Origin: Bacteriovoracaceae bacterium
GTDB taxonomy: Bacteria > Bdellovibrionota > Bacteriovoracia > Bacteriovoracales > Bacteriovoracaceae
NCBI GenBank assembly: GCA_018060635.1
Contig: JAGOVR010000054.1
Span: forward strand, 1-9,217
Direction of reading: 5' to 3'
Length of the DNA stretch: 9,217 bases
The position numbers and the translations under genes were made by a program. Every line of letters starts with the position of its first letter. The stretch's first letter is position 1. Positions 1-5,471 of the stretch are shown here, in pieces. The notes under the pieces are model-generated. The model was not told where the DNA came from. It did not search any database and worked only from the letters and a program-made list of their open reading frames with translations.

Positions 1-47
1 TCTCTATGTTGCTAAGTATAGTACAGATGGTGTTCTGCAATAATTTT

Positions 48-77
48 TTGACAAACATTTGGCCCACTAGTTATGCT
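48..77 (+). promoter_or_regulatory. Probable hutG promoter (-35/-10)
   Basis: A perfect -35 hexamer TTGACA lies at 48-53. After an 18-nt spacer comes TATGCT at 72-77, a 4/6 match to the -10 consensus. Transcription would start near position 84, giving a leader of about 27 nt before the hutG ATG at 111. The -10 element lies inside the large loop of the hairpin at 62-104, so a transcript started here would lack the hairpin's 5' arm. Bases 1-47 show no gene or other site that can be supported. Confidence 0.5.
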
Positions 78-110
78 CAATCCATTTGATCTCTACTAGT
101 GGGCTTTTTT
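62..110 (+). terminator. Rho-independent terminator of an upstream gene
   Basis: GCCCACTAGT (62-71) pairs perfectly with ACTAGTGGGC (95-104). The loop is 23 nt, and six T residues (105-110) follow the 3' arm directly. This is the layout of an intrinsic terminator for transcription entering from the left, although the loop is longer than usual. The T-run ends immediately before the hutG ATG at 111, so terminator and gene start abut. Confidence 0.6.
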
Positions 111-1049
111 ATGCTTAAAAAAATACAATCCTTTTTTAATCCTACAGATTTATCTTCTTTTAAAAAATCATTGCGTCCTAATTTAGCAAACCATTGTCTT
201 ACAAATAAATTGGATCAAAAGACTAATTGGGTTTTAATAGGTGTTCCTGATGATAGAGGTGTGAGAAATAATCATGGAAGGGCAGGGGCAAGTCAGGGGC
301 CCGATTCTTTTCGCAAATTTTTTTATTATCATCCTATCGCTAGCGTAGCTCCTGCTAAAAATTCCATTCTTGATTTAGGTAATTTTATTTTACATAAGGA
401 TTTAGAAAAAAGTTTGGATCAATTAACAGAAGTAACAAAAACGATCTATGAGTTAGGGTTAAAAGTTCTGATAGTAGGTGGAGGACATGATATTGCCTAC
501 AGTGAAATAGCAGGAGCTATTTTATCTGATAAAAAAACACATCATGTCTTAAATATTGATGCTCATGCTGACGTTAGAGCTTTAGAAAAAAATAATGTTA
601 TTACCAGTGGAACTCCTTTTTATCGCCTTATTAAATCCTCAAAGTTAAATTTTAAAGGAAATCAGTACCATCCTTTTGGTTTACAAAAGATGAGTAACTC
701 ACAAGTTCTTTTGGATTTTATAAAAAAAAATAAAATTGATACCTATTTTTTAGAAGAGATGACAACTGATGAAGAGCAGAAAAAATATTTTCTTCATTTA
801 GTTAAAAAAATTTCGACCCATCCTTGGCATTTCAATATTGATCTAGATGGTTTTTCGGCAAATCATGCACCAGGCGTAAGTGCTCCTGCCAGTTTTGGAC
901 TTCACCCTAACCTTATTCTTAACTTAAAAAAGTTAAAAAATCTTAAATCTTTAGGCATCTACGAGCTTTCTCCTCCCTATGATGAAGGAGAAAAAACTGC
1001 AAGGCTTGCGGCTAAGCTTGCCTACTATACGTTAAGTATTTGTTCTTAA
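111..1049 (+). CDS. hutG: Formimidoylglutamase (HutG), arginase/ureohydrolase fold
   Basis: This is a ureohydrolase-superfamily hydrolase of about 312 aa. It likely converts N-formimidoyl-L-glutamate to L-glutamate and formamide, the last step of one histidine-degradation route, in the cytoplasm. All six expected binuclear Mn ligands are visible. With numbering from the ATG at 111 they are His126 in GGGHD, Asp150/His152/Asp154 in NIDAHAD, and Asp244/Asp246 in NIDLDGF. The APGVSAPASFG segment just after the last pair is typical of HutG rather than of arginase or agmatinase. An in-frame GTG at 99 would add four residues but lies in the terminator stem. The ATG at 111 is preferred, although its Shine-Dalgarno match is poor (only GTGGG upstream). 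hutU lies downstream beyond a vapBC pair, which supports the hut assignment. Another ureohydrolase substrate cannot be excluded from motifs alone. Confidence 0.85.
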   Translation: MLKKIQSFFNPTDLSSFKKSLRPNLANHCLTNKLDQKTNWVLIGVPDDRGVRNNHGRAGASQGPDSFRKFFYYHPIASVAPAKNSILDLGNFILHKDLEKSLDQLTEVTKTIYELGLKVLIVGGGHDIAYSEIAGAILSDKKTHHVLNIDAHADVRALEKNNVITSGTPFYRLIKSSKLNFKGNQYHPFGLQKMSNSQVLLDFIKKNKIDTYFLEEMTTDEEQKKYFLHLVKKISTHPWHFNIDLDGFSANHAPGVSAPASFGLHPNLILNLKKLKNLKSLGIYELSPPYDEGEKTARLAAKLAYYTLSICS

Positions 1050-1139
1050 AGGTTTTTTTCATAGATGAATTTTTTTCAGGTGATACTTCTTTAACTGTTC
1101 TCAATTTTCATAAAATCGGTTATTTTTTTTGATAGTCTG

Positions 1140-1169
1140 TTATGCATAATTAGTGCATAATATTATGCA
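1140..1169 (+). promoter_or_regulatory. Palindromic operator/promoter of the vapBC operon
   Basis: TGCATAATATTATGCA at 1154-1169 is a perfect 16-bp palindrome that ends on the first base of the vapB start codon. A third copy of the half-site TGCATAAT lies at 1143-1150, in direct orientation and offset by 11 bp, roughly one helical turn. TTATGCATAA at 1140-1149 is itself a palindrome. Type II antitoxins with a ribbon-helix-helix domain usually bind such repeats and repress their own operon, so this is the likely VapB or VapBC operator. CATAAT (1145-1150 or 1156-1161) could be the -10 element. No well-spaced -35 was found. The rest of the gap after hutG (1050-1139) is T-rich and shows no convincing terminator. 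Confidence 0.65.
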
Positions 1170-1363
1170 TGAGGACAACACTTGATTTACGAGAAGACCT
1201 AATACAAAAGGCAAAAGACATGACTAATATCAAAGAAAAAACAGCTTTGGTTCACGCGGCTTTAGAAGCTCTCATTGCTCAAGAAGCAAGAAAACGTCTG
1301 ATGGCTTTAGGAGGAACTTTTAAGAAAGCTAAGGCTCCACCTCGTAGGCGTTCTAAAACATGA
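1169..1363 (+). CDS. vapB: VapB-type antitoxin, ribbon-helix-helix
   Basis: This is a 64-aa antitoxin, expected to neutralise the VapC toxin encoded next to it and to repress the operon by DNA binding. The N-terminus, Met-Arg-Thr-Thr-Leu-Asp followed by a Glu-Asp-Leu helix, is the usual opening beta-strand and helix of short VapB ribbon-helix-helix proteins (about residues 1-45). The basic, Pro/Arg/Lys-rich tail (about 46-64) would wrap the toxin. ATG 1169 is the first start after an in-frame stop at 1151-1153, and it gives the canonical N-terminus. No Shine-Dalgarno sequence precedes it, and an operator palindrome covers the site instead, so the mRNA may be leaderless or nearly so. The stop overlaps the vapC start by 4 nt (ATGA), as expected for a coupled antitoxin-toxin pair. 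Confidence 0.85.
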   Translation: MRTTLDLREDLIQKAKDMTNIKEKTALVHAALEALIAQEARKRLMALGGTFKKAKAPPRRRSKT

Positions 1364-1716
1364 TATTGGTAGATACCTCTATTTGGATTAATCACTTTAA
1401 AAAAACCAATTCTGAACTTAATCATCTCTTGCAACAAAATCATGTGTTGCTACATCCTTTTGTGATAGGTGAACTGGCATGTGGTCTTTTGCCTCAAAGA
1501 AGCAAAACTCTTTCTGATCTATCCTATTTACCTAAAAGTATTTTAGCTCAGCATCAAGAAGTGCTATTTTTTTTAGAAGAGCATTCTTTCTATGCTCAGG
1601 GTATCGGCTTTATCGATATTCATCTTTTAACATCCGCAAGCCTGTCTCAGGCCTATCTTTGGACATTAGATAAAAATCTTTCAAAACTCGCTAAAAAACT
1701 TCAGATTTCTTACTGA
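1360..1716 (+). CDS. vapC: VapC-type toxin, PIN-domain ribonuclease
   Basis: This is a 118-aa PIN-domain protein and the presumed toxin of the pair. VapC enzymes are Mg/Mn-dependent endoribonucleases that block translation by cutting tRNA or rRNA; the target here cannot be read from sequence. The four acidic active-site positions are present: Asp5 (ILVDTS), Glu38 (IGELACG), Asp86 (GFIDIHLL) and Asp104 (TLDKNL). The Trp at 9 and the ILVDTSIW opening are typical of the VapC branch of PIN domains. Length is near the family norm of about 125-135 aa and no inactivating lesion is visible, so the toxin looks intact. It starts inside the vapB stop (4-nt overlap) and ends 19 nt before hutU, so the TA pair sits within the hut block on the same strand. 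Confidence 0.88.
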   Translation: MILVDTSIWINHFKKTNSELNHLLQQNHVLLHPFVIGELACGLLPQRSKTLSDLSYLPKSILAQHQEVLFFLEEHSFYAQGIGFIDIHLLTSASLSQAYLWTLDKNLSKLAKKLQISY

Positions 1717-1728
1717 ACATTGTATAAA
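1700..1728 (+). promoter_or_regulatory. Possible hutU promoter inside the end of vapC
   Basis: TATAAA at 1723-1728 is a good -10-like hexamer. A 17-nt spacer separates it from a weak -35 candidate, TTCAGA at 1700-1705 (4/6 to TTGACA). A start 7-8 nt downstream would fall at or next to the hutU ATG at 1736, giving a leaderless transcript. That would fit the absence of a Shine-Dalgarno sequence in AACAGCTTC just before the ATG. AT-rich sequence yields such matches easily, so this is tentative. Confidence 0.3.
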
Positions 1729-1735
1729 CAGCTTC

Positions 1736-3742
1736 ATGAAGAAAACATTTAAAGAGATAATCATACAAGGGATCCCCAAAGAATTACCAGAACCTAAACT
1801 CTATGACGAAAAAATTAATCATGCGCCTATTCGCAAGCAAATATTAAATTCAGAAGAAAAAAAATTAGCTCTTAAAAATGCTCTTCGCTATTTTCCTAAA
1901 GAGTGGCATGAAAAGTTGTTGCCAGAATTTTTACAAGAACTAAATACTTTAGGTCGTATTTATATGTATCGTTTTCGTCCTGATTACGAAATCTATGCAA
2001 GACCTTTAAGTGATTTTCCTTATCAGTGTAAAGAAGCAGGAGCTATCATGCTGATGCTTTCCAATAATTTGGATAATGCGATTGCTCAGCACCCACATGA
2101 GCTGATTACGTATGGGGGAAATGGTTCTGTTTTTCAAAATTGGGCACAGTATTTACTTACCATGCAGTATTTGGCCACCATGACGGAAGAGCAAACTTTA
2201 GTATTATCTTCAGGTCATCCCTTAGGTCTTTTTCCATCACACACAAAAGCTCCTAGAGTTGTGGTGACTAATGGTATGATGATTCCTAATTATTCAAAAC
2301 CTGATGATCTTGAAAAATTTAATGCCTTAGGAGTGACTCAATACGGACAAATGACAGCGGGATCTTTTATGTATATTGGCCCACAAGGCATTGTGCATGG
2401 AACGACTATTACTATTTTGGGTGCTGGCAGAAAAATTTCTGAAGGCAAGACTGATCTTGCAGGAAAGCTGTTTGTATCCTCAGGGCTAGGAGGAATGTCA
2501 GGAGCGCAAGCCAAAGCCGCCGTGATTGCAGGAGCTATCGGTGTGATAGCAGAAATTAATCCTAAAGTTGTGGAAAAACGTCATGCTCAAGGATGGGTGG
2601 ATGAAGTTTATACCGATCTTAATTTACTTATGGCGAGGATTAAAAAAGCCAAAGAAAAAAATGAAAAAGTGTCCTTAGCTTATCAAGGAAATATTGTCGA
2701 TTTGTGGGAAAAATTTATTGCTGAAAATATTTTAGTAGAGATGGGTTCCGATCAAACCTCACTGCATAATCCTTGGTCAGGAGGTTATTATCCAGCTGAT
2801 TTAAGTTTGGAAGATTCTCAAAAACTTATCCAAGAAAATCCCGAACAGTTTAAACAAGAAGTACAAAAAACTCTCAAGCGACACGTGGACGCTATTAATA
2901 TTTTAAGTAAGAAAGGAATGTATTTTTTTGATTATGGAAATGCATTCTTATTAGAAGCTTCCAGAGCAGGTGCAGATATTTCAAAAGAGGATGGTACTTT
3001 TAAATACAACTCTTATGTGCAAGATATTATGGGTCCTTTTTGTTTTGATTACGGCTTTGGTCCTTTTCGTTGGGTTTGCACTTCCTCTGATTCTAAAGAT
3101 TTAAAAATAACGGATGAGATAGCGGCACAAGTTTTAAAAAAACTTTTGCAAGAGGCGCCTGCAGAAATTTCTCAGCAGTTACAAGACAATTTATTATGGA
3201 TTGAACAAGCGGAAAAAAATAATTTAGTAGTGGGATCACAAGCACGTATCCTTTATGCTGATGCCACAGCTCGCATTGAAATTGCTAAAGCCTTTAATGA
3301 AGCGATCGCTCAAGGAAAAATTTCTCATCCTATTGTTTTAGGCCGTGATCATCATGATGTTTCAGGTACAGATTCTCCTTACAGAGAAACATCCAACATT
3401 TATGATGGTTCGCAATTTACCGCTGATATGGCCGTACAAAATTTTGTAGGAGACGCTTTTCGCGGGGCTACTTGGGTGTCATTACACAACGGAGGTGGAG
3501 TGGGGTGGGGTGAAGTCATTAATGGCGGTTTTGGAATGGTGCTAGAAGGGACTAAAGAGTGCGAAGAGAAAATAAAATCCATGCTTTTTTGGGATGTGAA
3601 TAATGGAATCGCACGGCGTGCGTGGGGGCGTAGTCCTGAAGCTCTTTTTACAGTTAAAAAAGCTATGCAGAGAGAATCTAAATTAAAGATTACAATTCCT
3701 GAAATAGTAGATGAAAAAATTTTAGATCAGGTTTTTAAATAA
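1736..3742 (+). CDS. hutU: Urocanate hydratase (urocanase), long animal-like form
   Basis: This enzyme adds water to urocanate to give 4-imidazolone-5-propionate, the second step of histidine degradation, using tightly bound NAD+ as an electrophile in the cytoplasm. Family motifs span the protein: YGGNG (126-130), QMTAGS (205-210), YIGPQGIVHGT (213-223), the Rossmann-like SSGLGGMSGAQAKAA (248-262), FGPFRWVCTS with the conserved Cys448 (441-450), RDHHDVSGTDSP (537-548) and HNGGGVGWGEVINGGFG (584-600). At 668 aa it is about 110 residues longer than classical bacterial HutU. Segments such as ALRYFPKEWHE (49-59), IYMYRFRPD and FFDYGNAFLLEA resemble animal urocanase (UROC1, about 676 aa) as I recall it. 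No Shine-Dalgarno sequence precedes ATG 1736, but the reading frame starts where the family starts. The stop overlaps the exporter ATG by 1 nt (TAATG). No truncation is seen. Confidence 0.95.
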   Translation: MKKTFKEIIIQGIPKELPEPKLYDEKINHAPIRKQILNSEEKKLALKNALRYFPKEWHEKLLPEFLQELNTLGRIYMYRFRPDYEIYARPLSDFPYQCKEAGAIMLMLSNNLDNAIAQHPHELITYGGNGSVFQNWAQYLLTMQYLATMTEEQTLVLSSGHPLGLFPSHTKAPRVVVTNGMMIPNYSKPDDLEKFNALGVTQYGQMTAGSFMYIGPQGIVHGTTITILGAGRKISEGKTDLAGKLFVSSGLGGMSGAQAKAAVIAGAIGVIAEINPKVVEKRHAQGWVDEVYTDLNLLMARIKKAKEKNEKVSLAYQGNIVDLWEKFIAENILVEMGSDQTSLHNPWSGGYYPADLSLEDSQKLIQENPEQFKQEVQKTLKRHVDAINILSKKGMYFFDYGNAFLLEASRAGADISKEDGTFKYNSYVQDIMGPFCFDYGFGPFRWVCTSSDSKDLKITDEIAAQVLKKLLQEAPAEISQQLQDNLLWIEQAEKNNLVVGSQARILYADATARIEIAKAFNEAIAQGKISHPIVLGRDHHDVSGTDSPYRETSNIYDGSQFTADMAVQNFVGDAFRGATWVSLHNGGGVGWGEVINGGFGMVLEGTKECEEKIKSMLFWDVNNGIARRAWGRSPEALFTVKKAMQRESKLKITIPEIVDEKILDQVFK

Positions 3743-4374
3743 TGTCTTACTTTCAAAGTTATTTAAGTCTTTTGGCGATTCATCTTATGGCAGTTATGAC
3801 TCCAGGAGCAGATTTTGCCATAGTCGTAAAAAATACTTTTCAGGGAAAGCGCAAAGGTGGATTTTTAACGGCACTTGGTATCGCTTGTGGGGTTTTAATT
3901 CATATTAGTTATATTGTTTTAGGTCTTTCTTTTTTTCTGATTCGCTATCCCACTTCTTTTAAGATTTTAAAATTTTTGGGAGCCTTTTATTTAGCTTATG
4001 TAGGGTTTTCGGCTTTAAAAAATTTTTTTACAAAAAAAAATGATGAAAAAAAAGAACATATCAATCAATTCTATTCTAAAAGAAAATTTTTTAAAGCAGG
4101 ATTTTTTACTAATATTTTTAATCCGCAGGCTACCTTTTTTTTTATTAGTATTTTTTCTCAATTTTTTAAACCACAGATGCCTTTTTCCTTAAAATTTTTA
4201 GCAGCAATGAGTATTATTGTCGTAACCTTCTTGTGGTTTGCTAGCGTCGCCTTTCTTTTCTCCATCCCTTCTTTTGAGCTTAAAATAAGTCGCTTTCAGC
4301 ACTATTTAGAGGGCATCATGGGTTTTATTTTTATACTGCTATCCATTAAAATTATTCTAAGTTTCATAGTTTAA
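3742..4374 (+). CDS. LysE/RhtB-family amino-acid exporter
   Basis: This is a 210-aa inner-membrane protein of the LysE/RhtB (threonine/homoserine-lysine exporter) superfamily, which exports amino acids or related metabolites by proton antiport. Six hydrophobic segments are visible at about 3-20, 40-66, 70-95, 116-140, 147-175 and 186-209. The family signature TPGADFAIVVKN lies at 20-31 and the mid-protein NPQATFFF at 127-134. A charged cytoplasmic loop rich in Lys/Asp/Glu separates the two halves (96-117). The ATG overlaps the hutU stop (TAATG), so translation is probably coupled and the transporter is probably made together with urocanase. The substrate is unknown. Given this position, an overflow role for histidine, glutamate or a hut intermediate is a reasonable but unproven idea. 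Confidence 0.88.
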   Translation: MSYFQSYLSLLAIHLMAVMTPGADFAIVVKNTFQGKRKGGFLTALGIACGVLIHISYIVLGLSFFLIRYPTSFKILKFLGAFYLAYVGFSALKNFFTKKNDEKKEHINQFYSKRKFFKAGFFTNIFNPQATFFFISIFSQFFKPQMPFSLKFLAAMSIIVVTFLWFASVAFLFSIPSFELKISRFQHYLEGIMGFIFILLSIKIILSFIV

Positions 4375-4426
4375 TTTTTCTAAAAGAGGCTTTTTTTGTA
4401 TCAAAAAGAGTCATTTTTTAGAAAAA
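4375..4426 (+). terminator. Weak hairpin(s) after the exporter, possible terminator
   Basis: TTTTTCTAAAA (4375-4385) is repeated as its perfect reverse complement at 4416-4426, with a 30-nt loop. Inside it, AAAAG-AGG-CTTTT (4382-4394) forms a 5-bp mini-hairpin followed by further T residues. The stems are almost entirely A-T, so termination would be weak. The element marks the end of the hut block and precedes a 134-nt gap before the first possible start at 4509. That gap also contains TATAGT (4436-4441), a possible -10 for the next gene without a clear -35, and a short CTAAT/ATTAG hairpin at 4484-4500. Confidence 0.3.
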
Positions 4427-4574
4427 TAGGCATAATATAGTGTAAAAAATACAAATTATTCAGGGTTAAGGCCTTGAGATCTTCTAATTTGTTGCATTAG
4501 GTAGTAGGATGTCTCATTTTAGAATGATAGGCATAAATGACATTGCCTTTGAAGTGACTTTAAAGGAAGGTTTT

Positions 4575-5471
4575 ATGGAAAATTTAGCAGTGGTTAATCA
4601 AGAAAAAGTAGTATCAGCGGAACGTCCTGTTTGCGCTCAAATTATTCGCTCTGCTCGTAAACGCATGGGGCTTACTCAGCAAGAAGTAGCTAAAGTCATG
4701 AACGTTTCTCAAAGTGCTCTTTCTAAAGTAGAGCATGGGATTTTGATTCCTGATTTATTTCAGTGGTACGATTTTTGTCAAACCACGGGCATTCACGAAT
4801 TAAGCTGTAAATTTGGATTCATTGATAATGGACAAAATATTGTACTCAAACACAATCCTCGTGAAGGAAGTTATCAAATTCCTGAACGCTATGCTCATCA
4901 CCGAGGTGAAGCTGTTCGTAACATCTTGCCTTTTCTAGATTTTATGAAGAAAAAAATGGGAGCGACTGCTTACCGTGATTATCTTAAAAAAGTTCATATG
5001 GATGAAGATTACTTTGTGGATTATACCAATCAAGTAAATATGAATTTCTTGATGGATATGACAGGGGAACTTATCAATCATGCAGGACTGAATGCACAGA
5101 CGATTAAAGAATTAACATCAGCTGTAAGACAACCTCAGTTTCATGGTGTGCTTTCTCAAGGTTATGAGAAAGTAAAAACTTCAGAAAAAGTAGTAAATTT
5201 AGTTGTAAAAAATATGGAAAAATATCAGCTAGACACGCACTATAAAATTCTCGATCAAAAAACTGACTCCGTAGATATTGCTGTAGCTCCTAACAGTCAT
5301 ATGAGAATTTTTGATTATAAAAATTCTCAGTGGGGAAGTTTCTTGTGTGATTATCAAAAATCTTGGCTATCAGAGGTAGCTCATTTTGAAAATCTACAAG
5401 GAATGGAACTTAAAGAGCTAGAATGCCATTATCAAGGAGCTCCTCAGTGTATTTACCGCATGGCGGGCTAG
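4575..5471 (+). CDS. XRE-type HTH regulator with C-terminal sensor-like domain
   Basis: This is a 298-aa putative transcription regulator. Residues about 20-73 form a clear XRE/Cro-type helix-turn-helix, with RKRMGLTQQEVAKVMNVSQS and ALSKVEHG as helix 2, turn and recognition helix. Residues about 99-298 form a second domain ending in ECHYQGAPQCIYRM, with Cys284 and Cys292 spaced C-x7-C. That ending recalls V4R (4-vinyl-reductase-like) small-molecule-binding domains, so ligand control is plausible but not shown. ATG 4575 is chosen because AAAGGAAGG lies about 5 nt upstream. An in-frame ATG at 4509 would add 22 residues and has only TTAGG nearby. The next gene is a diverged paralogue whose frame overlaps the last 49 nt. 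Target genes are unknown; the hut block upstream and the pair's own promoter are candidates. Confidence 0.8.
   Translation: MENLAVVNQEKVVSAERPVCAQIIRSARKRMGLTQQEVAKVMNVSQSALSKVEHGILIPDLFQWYDFCQTTGIHELSCKFGFIDNGQNIVLKHNPREGSYQIPERYAHHRGEAVRNILPFLDFMKKKMGATAYRDYLKKVHMDEDYFVDYTNQVNMNFLMDMTGELINHAGLNAQTIKELTSAVRQPQFHGVLSQGYEKVKTSEKVVNLVVKNMEKYQLDTHYKILDQKTDSVDIAVAPNSHMRIFDYKNSQWGSFLCDYQKSWLSEVAHFENLQGMELKELECHYQGAPQCIYRMAG

Noticed and set aside
99..110. GTG start for hutG adding four residues
   Set aside because: It lies inside the terminator's 3' arm and T-run with no ribosome binding site. ATG 111 is the simpler choice, though the evidence is thin for both.
1050..1139. Terminator after hutG
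   Set aside because: Only a 4-bp TTCA/TGAA stem before a T-run was found, which is too weak to call.
3400..3582. Antisense 60-codon frame within hutU
   Set aside because: It lies over strongly conserved urocanase motifs (HNGGGVGWGEV region) and has a low-complexity Pro/Ser product and no ribosome binding site, so it is a shadow frame.
5414..5471. Programmed -1 frameshift slippery site joining the HTH genes
   Set aside because: No X-XXY-YYZ heptamer in the zero frame and no obvious stimulatory stem-loop. Kept only as a hypothesis in the findings.
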